A program made the translations under genes and the position numbers. From Pseudomonadota bacterium (GTDB lineage Bacteria; Pseudomonadota; Gammaproteobacteria; Xanthomonadales; Rhodanobacteraceae), in the NCBI GenBank assembly GCA_021780735.1, contig JAJXYE010000097.1, forward strand, positions 1-32,960: a DNA stretch of 32,960 bases. Reading direction: 5' to 3'. This document shows, in pieces, positions 9,950 to 19,558 of this stretch (the stretch's first letter is position 1; each line of letters opens with the position of its first letter). The notes beneath the pieces are model-generated. The model did not search any database, was not told the origin of the DNA, and saw only the letters and a list, made by a program, of their open reading frames with translations.

Positions 9950-10595
9950 GCGTGGTTCTCGCCGGTGGCACCGCTAGGGGCTTGCGCCCCGTTGCCAGTG
10001 CATACACCTCACGCGAACGGGCGCGTGAGGCCTTGGGTTTACGCATGGTCACGCGGCTGAAGTCCGCGCGCAAGCTGCGCAAGTATTCGTCAAAACCGAC
10101 TCCCTGGAACAATTTGATCAAAAAGGAGCCGCCTGGCTTGAGCCACTGTCGACTGAAATCCAGCGCGAGATCGGCCAACGCCATCGCACGGATCTGGTCG
10201 GCCAGCGCCACACCACTCATATTGGGGGCCAGATCACACAGTACAAGATCAAGCCGGCACCCTTCCAGCCGGCTTTCCAGCTGGCGCAATACCGACTCCT
10301 CGCGAAAGTCGCCCTGCAGGAAATCCACCCCGGCAATACTCTGCATCGGCAGGATATCCAGCGCGAACACCTTGCCGCTGTCGCCCAGACGGTTGCGTAC
10401 CAGTTGCGACCAGCTGCCCGGCGCGGCGCCCAGATCGACCACGTTGATACCGGGTTTGAGCAGGCGATCACGCTCGATCAGTTCCTCCAGCTTGTACACC
10501 GCCCGGGATCGCAGGCCCTCGGCCTGAGCCTTCTTGACGTACTCGTCGTTGAAATGTTCGCGCAGCCAGACTGCACTGCTCTTGCTGCGGGCCAT
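9942..10595 (-). CDS. rlmE: 23S rRNA 2'-O-methyltransferase (U2552) RlmE
   Basis: SAM-dependent methyltransferase (FtsJ family) that modifies U2552 of 23S rRNA. The SAM-binding motif [13 protein letters not shown] and the K-D-K-E catalytic layout ([16 protein letters not shown]) are visible. ATG 10595 ([15 protein letters not shown]) matches the family start; an upstream in-frame start at 10631 would add 12 unlikely residues. First gene of the rlmE-ftsH operon, divergent from yhbY across 79 bp. Confidence 0.95.
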   Translation of the reverse strand: MARSKSSAVWLREHFNDEYVKKAQAEGLRSRAVYKLEELIERDRLLKPGINVVDLGAAPGSWSQLVRNRLGDSGKVFALDILPMQSIAGVDFLQGDFREESVLRQLESRLEGCRLDLVLCDLAPNMSGVALADQIRAMALADLALDFSRQWLKPGGSFLIKLFQGVGFDEYLRSLRADFSRVTMRKPKASRARSREVYALATGRKPLAVPPARTTHE

Positions 10596-10674
10596 GGGGA
10601 GAGTCACCGATTGGGGAACGGGATGCCGCATGATACCCTTTGCCGTTCATTTACCGCGAATCGAGCACCAGCGC

Positions 10675-10971
10675 ATGGCCCTTTCATCCTCGCAGATCCG
10701 TTACCTGCGCAGCCTCGCCCATGACCTGAGCCCGGTGGTTCTGCTTGGCAACAAGGGTGCCAGCGAGGCCGTGGTCAAAGAGCTGAACCAGGCCCTCGAC
10801 ATCCATGAACTGGTGAAAGTGAAACTTTCCGGTGGCGACAAGGACGAGCGCCAGACCCAGATCGAGGTGCTCAGCAGCGGCACCCAGGCCCAGAAAATCC
10901 ACCAGATCGGCCACGTTGTGGTGTTGTTCCGGCGCAACGTCGACGAGCCGAAGATCGCCCTGCCACGCTAG
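10675..10971 (+). CDS. yhbY: YhbY, CRM-domain RNA-binding protein
   Basis: Small ribosome-associated protein (98 residues) made of a single CRM domain that binds pre-50S particles. Family features include LSSSQIRYLRSLAH at the start, the LGNKGASE loop (the GxxG motif of the CRM fold) and the C-terminal IGHVVVLFR strand. ATG 10675 is chosen over longer upstream frames because it matches the family N-terminus. It faces rlmE, another ribosome-assembly gene, across a shared promoter region. Confidence 0.93.
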   Translation: MALSSSQIRYLRSLAHDLSPVVLLGNKGASEAVVKELNQALDIHELVKVKLSGGDKDERQTQIEVLSSGTQAQKIHQIGHVVVLFRRNVDEPKIALPR

Positions 10972-11143
10972 GAGCGTGGGCGGCAGAAGTCTTTGGGCTG
11001 CGATGGTGCTCTCATCCATGGGCCGCGCCTCTCGTCGGGCTTGCATGGAATAACCATGCGCACCCTCCGATAGACGCGTCCTATGGCGATAGCTCAATCC
11101 CGCTATCCAAAGTTTCTACCGCCCACACTCCTAGGAGGCCCGG

Positions 11144-11521
11144 ATGGATCTGTCGCTGGATCACCCCGAAGACTACCTGTTCGTGCGTCGCGTCGACGCG
11201 CACGGCATCACCCTGATCGACCGCACACTGGCCAGCAGCTTCCTGCTGGCGCCGGATCAGGCGCTCGAGAACTGGCCAGTGGATGCCGCCGCCAACCTGC
11301 GACTGAGCCATGTCGACGCCCTGCTCGCATTGAACCCGGAGCTGGTGATACTCGGAACCGGCCAGCGGCAGGTGTTTCCGGCGGCCGAGTTCATCACCGG
11401 CTTTCTGCGCAGGAACATCGGCATCGAGGTGATGGACAATGCCGCTGCGGCGCGCACCTACAACCTGCTCGCCAGCGAAGGGCGACGCGCCGTGGCCGGA
11501 TTCATCCTGCCAAGGCAGTGA
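11144..11521 (+). CDS. Mth938-like (DUF498/NDUFAF3-type) protein
   Basis: 125-residue cytoplasmic protein of the Mth938 domain family (relatives of complex I assembly factor NDUFAF3; bacterial function unsettled). The family features are P-E-L-V-I-L-G-T-G-Q-R-Q near residues 64-76 and IGIEVMDNAAAARTYNLL near 92-109. The start has a strong AGGAGG site a few bases upstream. It is convergent with the nlpD-like gene (18 bp between stops). The family name is recognised from motifs only. Confidence 0.85.
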   Translation: MDLSLDHPEDYLFVRRVDAHGITLIDRTLASSFLLAPDQALENWPVDAAANLRLSHVDALLALNPELVILGTGQRQVFPAAEFITGFLRRNIGIEVMDNAAAARTYNLLASEGRRAVAGFILPRQ

Positions 11522-11539
11522 GCGCCATCGGCACCGGCC

Positions 11540-12508
11540 TCAACGAGCCGGCAGGTAACTGAGCGGATCGACCGGATTGCCGTCCTTGCGTATCTGGAAC
11601 TCCAGTTCGTCGCGGGTGGCCCCGGTGGAACCCATTTCCGCAATCTGCTGGCCGGCGCTCACGTGCTGGCCCTCCTTGACCAGCCGCTTGCGATTGTGAC
11701 CGTAGGCAGAAAGGAAGCTGTCGCTGTGCTTGATGATTACCAGTTCGCCGTAACCGACCAGGCCGTTGCCGCTGTACACCACCACGCCATCCGCGGCCGC
11801 GCGCACCGGGTCTCCCGACCTGCCCGCGATCTCGATGCCGGGAATCGCGTCCGTGCTGCTGAACCGGCTGACCAGACTGCCCTCTACCGGCCAGCGCCAG
11901 CTCACCCCGCTGACCGCACGTGAAGGCCCGGCGGGCACCGGCTTCGATGCTTGCGCGCTGGCCACCGGCCGGTTTGTCGGCAAACCCGCCACCGGCACCA
12001 CCTCGGCCGCCGTTGCGGCGACCGGATGTTGCGGCCTTGCGGCCGAGACGGCAGTACTCGCTGTGATCGGCTTCGCTGCAGTCGGCGTCGAAGGCACGGG
12101 CTCGAATACCGGCGCTGATGGCGGGTTGGCAGTATGGCTGGAGGCGGCAACGCTCGCCTGCCCTGACGTCGATGCCGTCAGCGTCAATCGCTGGCCAGGC
12201 CAGATCGTGTAGGGTGCGGGAATCGAGTTCCAGCGGGCCAGGTCGCGAAAATCGACGCCCTTGCGAAAGGCGATCGAATACAGCGTGTCGCCCTTGGCCA
12301 CCACATAGCTGCCGCCGGCAATCGGTGTGCGGACGGGCACTGGAAAAACCTGGCCCGACGCCGCGCGACTCGTCGCCACCGGTTCAACCACCACTGAATT
12401 GCGCAGGCTGCCGCAGGCCGTGAGCAGCATGCACACAGCCATGGGCAACAGGCTTTGAAAACGTCGATCCATGCGCCCCAGCATAGCGAGCTCGCGCCGT
12501 TTTTTCAT
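11540..12508 (-). CDS. nlpD: NlpD-like LysM/LytM lipoprotein (amidase activator type)
   Basis: 322-residue outer-membrane lipoprotein. It has a basic n-region, a hydrophobic stretch and the lipobox LLTAC with Cys32. A LysM domain spans about 68-110 (YVVAKGDTLYSIA), a Pro/Ala/Val linker about 111-200, and a C-terminal M23/LytM domain 207-322. The M23 zinc ligands are replaced: GIEIAG (224-229) stands where active enzymes have H-x-G-x-D, and LEFQIR (302-307) stands where they have L-H-F-x-I-R. It should therefore be a non-enzymatic activator of cell-wall amidases, like E. coli NlpD. The start at 12508 has a GGGAGGA ribosome binding site. Last gene of surE-pcm-yqaA-nlpD. Confidence 0.92.
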   Translation of the reverse strand: MKKRRELAMLGRMDRRFQSLLPMAVCMLLTACGSLRNSVVVEPVATSRAASGQVFPVPVRTPIAGGSYVVAKGDTLYSIAFRKGVDFRDLARWNSIPAPYTIWPGQRLTLTASTSGQASVAASSHTANPPSAPVFEPVPSTPTAAKPITASTAVSAARPQHPVAATAAEVVPVAGLPTNRPVASAQASKPVPAGPSRAVSGVSWRWPVEGSLVSRFSSTDAIPGIEIAGRSGDPVRAAADGVVVYSGNGLVGYGELVIIKHSDSFLSAYGHNRKRLVKEGQHVSAGQQIAEMGSTGATRDELEFQIRKDGNPVDPLSYLPAR

Positions 12509-12534
12509 GCGCGTCCTCCCCGCCCGACCTGCCT

Positions 12535-13140
12535 TCAACGCGGCCACAGCCACCATGCCAGCGTCAAGCCGAGAAGCGCCAGCGCGACCCAGCCGATCCA
12601 CTCGATATGCCGGTGCAGGATGTGCTCGGCGCGCTCACCGAACAGTCGGATCAGCAGCGCCAGCAGCCATACCCGCTTGCCGCGACCCAGCGCGATGCAA
12701 GCCAGAAACGGCAGGATCGGCACACCGACGATGCCGGCAGCCCAGGTGACGAACTTCATGGGAATCACCGGCTGCAGCGCCGCCAGCATCAGCGCCGCCC
12801 ACATGGCCAGCCAATGCTGGCTCATGTCGATGCGCAAATTGCCCACCCAGGTCGTGATGACCTGCTGCATGTGCACGCTGAGCAGCGGCCTGACTCCCTC
12901 GTAGGCCCAGTGCCCCAGTGCATAGCCGACCAGCGAACCAAGCAGGGAGAACAGCAGCGACATGTTGGCGTAGAAAAACGCCTTGTGCCGCTTGCCCATC
13001 ATCATCGGCGCCAGCATCACCTCCGGCATGATCGGAAAGATGAACGCCTCGACAAAGCTCAGAGCGCACAGGTAGTGAACCGCAAGCGGTGCCCGGGCCC
13101 AAACCAGTGCCCGCGTGTACAGGGCACCGAAAAGTCGCAT
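12535..13140 (-). CDS. YqaA/DedA-type inner-membrane protein
   Basis: 201-residue membrane protein of the SNARE-associated/DedA superfamily. Several hydrophobic segments are visible (about 20-45, 58-78, 110-140, 145-165 and 180-198). The family-type segment F-x-E-A-x-x-x-P-x-x-P-E lies near residues 30-41. The start ATG overlaps the pcm stop (TGATG), so the two genes are translationally coupled. Some DedA relatives are undecaprenyl-phosphate or phospholipid flippases; the role of this one is not shown. The position between pcm and the nlpD-like gene is typical of xanthomonads. Confidence 0.88.
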   Translation of the reverse strand: MRLFGALYTRALVWARAPLAVHYLCALSFVEAFIFPIMPEVMLAPMMMGKRHKAFFYANMSLLFSLLGSLVGYALGHWAYEGVRPLLSVHMQQVITTWVGNLRIDMSQHWLAMWAALMLAALQPVIPMKFVTWAAGIVGVPILPFLACIALGRGKRVWLLALLIRLFGERAEHILHRHIEWIGWVALALLGLTLAWWLWPR

Positions 13141-13835
13141 CAACCGATCCCGCCAAGCAGCGGCACGAAGCTCGCCGCACCAAGCTCCTCCTGGATGAAA
13201 TCACCGTGGCCGTCGCCGCGCATGCGAATCAGCGTTTGCCGGCTGGGCGAGCCGACTGGCGCCACCAGCACACCGGTCGGACTGAGTTGATCGAGGATAC
13301 GGCTGGGAATCGTGTCACCGGCGGCGGTGAGGATGATCGCGTCGAACGGCGCCTCGTCCGGCCAGCCGAGCTTGCCGTCGTCGTAGCGTGAACGCAGATT
13401 GGTCAACCCGAGCTGACGAAATCGCCGGCGCGCCTGGCGCAACAGGGCCTCGATGCGCTCCACAGTGAAGACCTCCGGCACCAGTGCGGCCAGCACCGCC
13501 GCCTGGTAACCGGAGCCGGTGCCGATTTCCAATACCTTCTGCGGCACAGCCTGGCCACCGTCGGCTTGCTCCAGCAATGCCTCGGTCATGCGCGCGACGA
13601 CCCAGGGTTGCGAGATGGTCTGGCCGTGGCCGATCGGCAACGCATCATTTTCGTAGGCACGCGGATGCAGCGCCTGGTCGATGAAGTGATGGCGCGGCAG
13701 GTTGCGAATCACCTCGATCACGCGCGGGTCACGGATGCCGCCCGCCTTCAGGGTCTCCGCCAGGCGGTCGCGCGCGCGTTGAGAGGTCATCCCCTCGCCC
13801 TTCAGATCCGCGGCTGGCAATGGATAGACATTCAT
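13140..13835 (-). CDS. pcm: protein-L-isoaspartate O-methyltransferase
   Basis: SAM-dependent repair enzyme that methylates isoaspartyl residues in aged proteins. It has 231 residues. The SAM motif VLEIGTGSGYQAAVLA lies near 115-130, and the PCMT signatures HHFIDQALHPRAYEND and IGHGQTISQP are present. It starts 3 bp after the surE stop; a second possible start (MTSQRARDRL) lies 15 codons in. Middle of the surE-pcm operon. Confidence 0.95.
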   Translation of the reverse strand: MNVYPLPAADLKGEGMTSQRARDRLAETLKAGGIRDPRVIEVIRNLPRHHFIDQALHPRAYENDALPIGHGQTISQPWVVARMTEALLEQADGGQAVPQKVLEIGTGSGYQAAVLAALVPEVFTVERIEALLRQARRRFRQLGLTNLRSRYDDGKLGWPDEAPFDAIILTAAGDTIPSRILDQLSPTGVLVAPVGSPSRQTLIRMRGDGHGDFIQEELGAASFVPLLGGIG

Positions 13836-13838
13836 CGC

Positions 13839-14636
13839 TCAAGCCGCCTCATCGCTGCTGTCCCGAGCCGTTGCCATCTCCTCGCTCAACGCCAGCATCC
13901 AGCTGCTGACCTTTTCCAGCGCCTGGAAGCGGGTAAGGTCGACATGGATCGGGGTGACCGAGACGAAGCCCCGCCGTACTGCGTTGAAATCCGTACCGGG
14001 CCCGGCATCATCCACCTCACCGGCCGGACCAATCCACCAGATCGGCCGCCCGCGCGGATCGGTTTGCGCAATGCACGGCTCGGAACGGTGACGCCGCCCC
14101 AGCCGCGTCACCTCGAAACCCTGGATGTCGGCCCAGGGCAGATCCGGCACATTGACATTGAGTATGGTGTCCGCCGGCAGCGGGTCGACCAGCAGGCGCT
14201 GCATCAGCAGCAGCACGGCCTGCGCCGCCGATTCGTAATTCTCGCCCTTGTGGTCGCGGGTCACCAGCGACACCGCAATCGCCGGCAGGCCGAGGAAACG
14301 TCCCTCCATCGCCGCCGACACGGTGCCCGAATAGATCACGTCGTCGCCGAGATTGGCCGAATTGTTGATGCCGGAAACCACCATGTCCGGCTCTTCGTCC
14401 AGCAGCCCGGCCAGTGCCAGGTGCACACAATCCGTCGGCGTTCCCGCCACCCGGTAGTAGCCGCCACCCATCGGCAGCACGCGCAGCGGCGCATCGAGCG
14501 TGAGTGAATTGCTGGCGCCGGAACGATCGCGATCGGGGGCTACCACGATCACCTGGCCCACCGCGCCGAGGCGCTCGGCAAGCACGCGGATGCCCGGTGC
14601 ATCCACGCCATCGTCGTTACTTACCAGAACTCGCAT
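13839..14636 (-). CDS. surE: 5'/3'-nucleotidase SurE
   Basis: Survival-protein phosphatase acting on nucleoside monophosphates in stationary phase. It has 265 residues. The metal site SNDDG (6-10) follows MRVLV, and [15 protein letters not shown] and the SGINNSAN loop are present. The C-terminus is slightly longer than usual. First gene of surE-pcm-yqaA-nlpD, divergent from the Smr gene across about 130 bp. Confidence 0.96.
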   Translation of the reverse strand: MRVLVSNDDGVDAPGIRVLAERLGAVGQVIVVAPDRDRSGASNSLTLDAPLRVLPMGGGYYRVAGTPTDCVHLALAGLLDEEPDMVVSGINNSANLGDDVIYSGTVSAAMEGRFLGLPAIAVSLVTRDHKGENYESAAQAVLLLMQRLLVDPLPADTILNVNVPDLPWADIQGFEVTRLGRRHRSEPCIAQTDPRGRPIWWIGPAGEVDDAGPGTDFNAVRRGFVSVTPIHVDLTRFQALEKVSSWMLALSEEMATARDSSDEAA

Positions 14637-14764
14637 GGTGCTCCATCAAAAGCCAGATGCATCGACCGTCCACCGCGCCGATGACGTATACCCGATGACT
14701 TCAAGTCTACCGGAGCATGCTGTCGGATTCACACGAACCTGCGTGCTCTGGCTACGATGGCGGC

Positions 14765-15310
14765 ATGAAGCGTCGCACGCCCGCACCGATCTCCGACGAC
14801 GACCGCCGCCTGTTCCTCGAAGCGATCGGTGAAGTGCAGCCGTTCGCGCCGGTGCAGGCACCACCGGCAGCCGCCAGGGCCGCGCCACACCCCCGCATGC
14901 TGGAAGCCGACGAAGCGGCTGTGCCAGGTGAATTGCTGGACATGGCATTCGACCCGGCCACGCTCGAAGTGGGCGAGGAACTGAGCTATCTGCGCGATGG
15001 CTGCCCGCCGAAGCTGCTGCGCCAGCTCAAGCGTGGCCAGTTCAGCGTGCAGGACGACATCGACCTGCACCAGATGAATGCCGCGGCGGCCCAGGCCAGC
15101 ATCGTCATGTTCCTGGCCGAGGCCCGCAAGAGTGGTTTCCGCTGCGTGCGCATCGTCCACGGCAAGGGCTTGCGTTCGCGCGCCAGCGGACCGGTACTGA
15201 AGGGACTCACCGATCGCATGCTGCGTCGACGCGATGAGGTGATCGCCTTCGCCTCGGCACGACCGGCACAGGGCGGCACGGGCGCGGTGATCGTGCTGTT
15301 GAAGGCATGA
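14765..15310 (+). CDS. Smr-domain protein (SmrA/SmrB-like nuclease family)
   Basis: 181-residue protein with an N-terminal disordered region and a C-terminal Smr domain. The domain carries DLHQM (100-104), the conserved VHGKGLRS (131-138) and the terminal strand GTGAVIVLLKA. In E. coli SmrB is a ribosome-rescue endonuclease cutting mRNA between collided ribosomes; whether this protein is the same is an inference from the domain alone. The start at 14765 follows the weak site GATGGCGGC. Divergent from surE and convergent with the next gene. Confidence 0.88.
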   Translation: MKRRTPAPISDDDRRLFLEAIGEVQPFAPVQAPPAAARAAPHPRMLEADEAAVPGELLDMAFDPATLEVGEELSYLRDGCPPKLLRQLKRGQFSVQDDIDLHQMNAAAAQASIVMFLAEARKSGFRCVRIVHGKGLRSRASGPVLKGLTDRMLRRRDEVIAFASARPAQGGTGAVIVLLKA

Positions 15311-15356
15311 AAGAACCGCATGCGCTGCGTCAACGGCGCCGCGCATCGGGTTGTGA

Positions 15357-15755
15357 TCAAACCGCGCGGTAATCCTGGTAGGATTTTTCCTCGACCAGTT
15401 GCGAGCCAAGCTTGAGGTTGATCTGGCGCTTGAACGCTGCCCGCTCGTCGTTGCGGAAGTATACGGCGCGGGCCAGCTCGATGAATTCCCGGTCGAATTC
15501 CTGCGCGCGCTCCTTCAGGCGGATCTTGTCCTCGATATCCCACAGCAGTTCGTTCACCGCCAGCAATTGCGCGCGTTCGCTGCCGATATCGGTCTGCGAG
15601 GCGCCGTCGTTCTGCCAGGTGGCATTGAGCAGTTCCAGCTCATTGCGGACGTTGGCCAGCTTGGCCTCGTCGGCGATACGGCGCGACTTGATTTCGAGAA
15701 TGGTGATCTTGTCGATCAGCTCACCATAGGAGACCGGGGTTTGAATCAGGCTCAT
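15357..15755 (-). CDS. DUF6165-like protein
   Basis: 132-residue helical protein resembling DUF6165 (T-P-V-S-Y-G-E-L-x-D-K-I-T-I-L-E-I-K start, A-N-V-R-N-E-L in the middle, SYQDYRAV end). No function is known to me. It has no signal peptide or membrane segment, and a coiled-coil propensity around 12-45 and 75-95. It starts at ATG 15755, 26 bp downstream of the ammonia-lyase gene on the same strand, so the pair is probably cotranscribed. Confidence 0.7.
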   Translation of the reverse strand: MSLIQTPVSYGELIDKITILEIKSRRIADEAKLANVRNELELLNATWQNDGASQTDIGSERAQLLAVNELLWDIEDKIRLKERAQEFDREFIELARAVYFRNDERAAFKRQINLKLGSQLVEEKSYQDYRAV

Positions 15756-15780
15756 CGTGGGGTTCCGTGCTGCAGTGGGA

Positions 15781-17682
15781 TCAGGGTGAAGGCTGGATTG
15801 CGCGCTGCCTGACCAGCTCGCATACCTTGTTGACATCACCGTCCATGGCCCGGTCGCGGTGCATGAAGTCGATGTGCCGACGCAGGATCGCATGCGCATC
15901 GCGCACCTGGGTGCCGGCATGAAAATCACCGGTGGCGGCGAGCGCGTCGGCCAACTGCTGCAGCTCACTGACAAACTGGGCGTACTGCGGCTGATCCTCG
16001 CGCGGTACGTTGGCAATCTTGGTCGCCAGCGCCTGCCAGCCGCCGCGGCTGGCCAGCCGGCGTGCGGCATTGAGCATTTCCTGACGATAGTCGAGCGCCT
16101 GTGCGGCGGTATACAACTCCAGCGCCAGTACATGGCCAAGGTCCTCGGTCATCTCCAGCACATGGCGCGCCTCATTGGCGCCCATCGAAACGTGATCCTC
16201 GGCGTTGGCACTGGTCGGCACCGAATACACGCTGGCCGGATGCGCGCGGGTCGCCAGGTCGTTGACCAGCGCCGCGGCGGTGTACTGCACAATCATGAAG
16301 CCGGAATCGGTGCCGTCCTCGTTGCCGGTGAGGAAGGCGGGCAGGCCATCATTCGTGGCCGAATCCACCAGCTTGTTCAGGCGACGCTCCGAAATCGAGG
16401 CCAGCACCGGAATCGCCGCCTTCACGTAGCTCATCGCCAGCGCCAGCGGCATGCCGTGGAAATGCCCGGCGGATATCACCTGTTCCTCGATGAACGAAGC
16501 TTCGTCGTTGTCCGGGAAGATCAGCGGATTGTCGGTGACCGAATTCAATTCGATATCGAACACCCGGCACGCCTGTGCCCAGGCATCGCGCACCGCGCCA
16601 TGCACCTGCGGCATGCAGCGCAGGCTGTAGGCGTCCTGCGGCTGATGCTTCTTGCCACCCTTGAACGGCAGGAAGCGGCTGTAGAACGCCTCGCGCCCGT
16701 GGCGCTGGTTGGCCGGCACCCAGTCCCAGCCGATATCGAAGCTGAGCGCCTGATCGTCCGGCTCGCTCCATGCTTCGGCACTCCACGGCTTGAACCGCGG
16801 CACCAGATGATAAGGAATGTCGAGCAAGGTGGAACCGTCAAGCAGCCCGCGCACGCGCCCGGCCGTTTCGACCTGCCCCGGATGTGGACGCAAGGCGTGC
16901 ACTTCCGGTCGCAACGCACCACTGCGCCCGGCAAAGGCGTCCAGGGTCATTGCCGCGGCCAGGTCGGCGGTATCAAGCAGGTGTTCCAGCGCATCCAGCG
17001 CCAGCGCGCCGGTCGCCAGCATCTGCGCGGTACCGTTGTTCAGCGCCAGGCCTTCCTTGAACGAGAGCCGGATCGGTGTGAGACCGGCGCGCTTGAGCGC
17101 CTCGGCACCGCTCATCCGGGCGCCCTGATAGAACGCCTCGCCGCCGCCCAGCAACACGATGGCCAGATGCGACAAAGGCGCCAGGTCGCCACTGGCACCA
17201 ACGGATCCCTTTTCGGGCACGACCGGCACGACGCCGGAATTGAGCATCGCGGTCAGCGCCTGCAGCGTGCTGACGCGGATACCCGAGTGCCCCCGCATCA
17301 ACGTGTTGATGCGGATCAGCAGCATCGCCCGCACCACGTCTTCGGCAAACGGCTTTCCCACGCAGACCGCATGAGTGATGATCAGGTTGTGCTGAAGTTC
17401 CTCCAGCAGCGTCCCTTCCGGCTGATGGGGGTTTCCGCCCGGAAGTTCATCGCGCAGGCGATGCGCGCCCAGCAGCTTGTCGGCATTGCTGCCAAAGCCG
17501 GTGGTGACGCCATAGGTAGGCTCGCCACAGCTGACCTTGTCTGCCAGGAATTCGGCGGCACGCTGCACGCGCTGCAGCCCTGCCGGCGCCAGCGTCACGG
17601 GCAGACCGTGACGGGCCACCGCAACCAGTTGCGCGCGGGTAAGGCTGTTGCCATCGAGAACGATGCTTTCGGTTGTACTCAC
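15781..17682 (-). CDS. MIO-type aromatic amino acid ammonia-lyase (HutH-related)
   Basis: Homologue of histidine/phenylalanine/tyrosine ammonia-lyases, which remove ammonia from an aromatic amino acid using the self-made MIO cofactor. The ASG triad that forms MIO is at 163-165, the Tyr loop PTYGVTTGFG is at 55-64, and QDAYSLRCMPQVHGA and PTSANAEDHVSMG follow. At 633 residues it is much longer than HutH (about 510). An extra segment lies at about 283-345 (Trp- and Pro-rich, ending KGGKKHQPQ), and the C-terminus is extended. No hutU, hutI or hutG is nearby, so histidine catabolism is not supported. Xanthomonads carry ammonia-lyase homologues in pigment loci; the substrate here is unknown. GTG start with GAGG upstream. 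Confidence 0.85.
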   Translation of the reverse strand: MSTTESIVLDGNSLTRAQLVAVARHGLPVTLAPAGLQRVQRAAEFLADKVSCGEPTYGVTTGFGSNADKLLGAHRLRDELPGGNPHQPEGTLLEELQHNLIITHAVCVGKPFAEDVVRAMLLIRINTLMRGHSGIRVSTLQALTAMLNSGVVPVVPEKGSVGASGDLAPLSHLAIVLLGGGEAFYQGARMSGAEALKRAGLTPIRLSFKEGLALNNGTAQMLATGALALDALEHLLDTADLAAAMTLDAFAGRSGALRPEVHALRPHPGQVETAGRVRGLLDGSTLLDIPYHLVPRFKPWSAEAWSEPDDQALSFDIGWDWVPANQRHGREAFYSRFLPFKGGKKHQPQDAYSLRCMPQVHGAVRDAWAQACRVFDIELNSVTDNPLIFPDNDEASFIEEQVISAGHFHGMPLALAMSYVKAAIPVLASISERRLNKLVDSATNDGLPAFLTGNEDGTDSGFMIVQYTAAALVNDLATRAHPASVYSVPTSANAEDHVSMGANEARHVLEMTEDLGHVLALELYTAAQALDYRQEMLNAARRLASRGGWQALATKIANVPREDQPQYAQFVSELQQLADALAATGDFHAGTQVRDAHAILRRHIDFMHRDRAMDGDVNKVCELVRQRAIQPSP

Positions 17683-17721
17683 TGCTGCCTCACTGATGAA
17701 GGGAATATCCGTTGCAGGCCA

Positions 17722-19107
17722 TCAGCCCATCGCTGCGGCCTGTTCCAGTTCCACCCGCAACGTCTTGATCAGCTCGCTGCGCGACACCTCGAACTGGTCC
17801 TCCCGGCGCAGATCCTTCACCGTCACCACGCCCTTGGCCAGTTCATCCTCGCCCAGCACGATCACGAAACGGATGCCGGCACGATCGGCGTATTTGAACT
17901 GCTTGCCCAGCTTGCCGCCTTCAAGCACCACCTCGGTGGCGATGCCGGCGCCGCGCAGCTCGCCGGCCAGCGCCAGGTACGCCGGCAGTTGCGCCGCGTC
18001 CATCTGGGTCACCAGCACATCGACCGTGCTGGTCGCGGTGTTGATCAGGCCGGCATCGCGCAACTGCCAGTACAGCCGGGTCAGGCCGATCGAGATGCCC
18101 ACGCCGGGCAGCTGCGACTTGGTGTACTGGCTGGCCAGGTTCTCGTAGCGCCCGCCGGAACAGATCGAGCCAATCTGCGGGTGCTCGTTGAGCGTGGTCT
18201 CGTAGACCGTACCGGTGTAGTAATCGAGGCCGCGGGCGATCGACAGGTTCAGCGCATAGTGCGTCTCCGGCACGCCGAAGGCGTGGATCAGACCAAGCAC
18301 CTCCTTCAACTCGTCACGCCCCTGCTCCATCGCTTCCGGCCCGGCGCCAAGGGCATCGAGCTTGTCCAGCGCGTCCTGCAGCGAGCTCGAGCGCACCTGC
18401 ACGAAGGCGAGGATCTTCGCCGCGACCGCGGCACTGAGGCCGAACAGCTCGCCGGTCAGGGTGTCGCGTACGTAATCGGCGCCGCGCTTGTCCAGCTTGT
18501 CCACCTCGCGCAGCACCAGCATCTGCTGCTCGGCGTCGACGATACCCAGGCTCTCGAAGTAGCCACGCATCAGCTTGCGGTTGTTGAGCTGGATCGTGAA
18601 CGGGCCAATCGCCAGCTCGCGGAACACGCTGTAGATCACTGCCGGAATCTCGGCGTCGTAGCGCACCGACAACGCATCCTTGCCGATCACGTCGATGTCG
18701 CACTGGTAGAACTCGCGGAAGCGCCCACGCTGGGCGCGCTCGCCGCGGTACACCTTCTGCATCTGGTAGCGCCGGAACGGAAAGCTCAACTCGCGCTCGT
18801 GTTCGGCGACATAGCGCGCCAGCGGCACGGTGAGGTCGAAACGAAGGGCCAGTTCCGGCATGCCCTCGTCAACCTTGTTCGCACTCAGGGCTCCGGTCGA
18901 CTGCACGAAATACACTTGCCTCTCGGTCTCGCCGCCGGTCTTGGTCAGCAGCACGTCGGAATATTCGATCACCGGCGTCTCGATCGGCAGGAAGCCGAAG
19001 CGCTCGTAGTTGCGGCGGATCACGTCAAGCATGCGCTGGAACGCGATCTGGTCGAGCGGCAACAGCTCGAGCACGCCGGGCATGGTGCGGGCCGGGGTAA
19101 GCGCCAT
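17722..19107 (-). CDS. hisS: histidyl-tRNA synthetase
   Basis: Class II aminoacyl-tRNA synthetase charging tRNA-His. It has 461 residues from ATG 19107 ([16 protein letters not shown], ribosome binding site AGAGGA). Class II motif 2 ([20 protein letters not shown]), the histidine-specific segment [15 protein letters not shown] and a C-terminal anticodon-binding domain from about 355 are visible. An in-frame extension to 19194 lacks family similarity. It lies 39 bp upstream of the ammonia-lyase gene. Confidence 0.97.
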   Translation of the reverse strand: MALTPARTMPGVLELLPLDQIAFQRMLDVIRRNYERFGFLPIETPVIEYSDVLLTKTGGETERQVYFVQSTGALSANKVDEGMPELALRFDLTVPLARYVAEHERELSFPFRRYQMQKVYRGERAQRGRFREFYQCDIDVIGKDALSVRYDAEIPAVIYSVFRELAIGPFTIQLNNRKLMRGYFESLGIVDAEQQMLVLREVDKLDKRGADYVRDTLTGELFGLSAAVAAKILAFVQVRSSSLQDALDKLDALGAGPEAMEQGRDELKEVLGLIHAFGVPETHYALNLSIARGLDYYTGTVYETTLNEHPQIGSICSGGRYENLASQYTKSQLPGVGISIGLTRLYWQLRDAGLINTATSTVDVLVTQMDAAQLPAYLALAGELRGAGIATEVVLEGGKLGKQFKYADRAGIRFVIVLGEDELAKGVVTVKDLRREDQFEVSRSELIKTLRVELEQAAAMG

Positions 19108-19233
19108 GGAATCCTCTACTGACGATGGGGGACATTCCGTCTGACGGCAGAGCGCGCGACGGCAGCCGTCAAGATTAGCAGAACACCGGCGCACCCCTCT
19201 GACCCGGAGAGCCCTGCCGATGCATCGAACCTG

Positions 19234-19262
19234 TTGCCAAGCATTCGCACGGCGATTAAGAT
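19234..19262 (+). promoter_or_regulatory. predicted promoter of tRNA-Pro(CGG)
   Basis: TTGCCA (19234-19239), a 17-bp spacer and TAAGAT (19257-19262). The expected start is near 19269, a few bases before the mature tRNA. Confidence 0.75.
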
Positions 19263-19275
19263 ACGCGGCTTACCA

Positions 19276-19352
<77 letters not shown>

Positions 19353-19368
19353 AGAAAAGCAACGACTT

Positions 19369-19395
19369 GGGCCACCCTCACCGGGTGGCCCTTTT
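19369..19395 (+). terminator. terminator after tRNA-Pro(CGG)
   Basis: Perfect 9-bp stem (GGGCCACCC 19369-19377; GGGTGGCCC 19383-19391) with a 5-nt loop, followed by TTTT. Confidence 0.85.
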
Positions 19396-19558
19396 CGTTG
19401 GCAGCTTACGTGGCAACGGTACAAGATGTCGGGGCCGACGATGATGCGTGTGCCGAACTGCCACATGCCGATGGCGGTGTTCCTCGTTTGATCGAGCTTG
19501 TTTGCATCGGGGTGCACCGAGACAGACCAGTCATGTGCAAATATGTGGCATGAATGAC

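Noticed and set aside
15859-19122. Open frame of 1087 codons on the plus strand opposite the ammonia-lyase and hisS genes
   Set aside because: It is an antisense shadow of two well-supported genes, a common result of high-GC codon use; it is His/Arg/Gln-rich with no family motif.
19380-19517. Minus-strand peptide next to tRNA-Pro as a possible integrase fragment
   Set aside because: None of the catalytic tyrosine-recombinase residues can be recognised, and it reads through the tRNA terminator.
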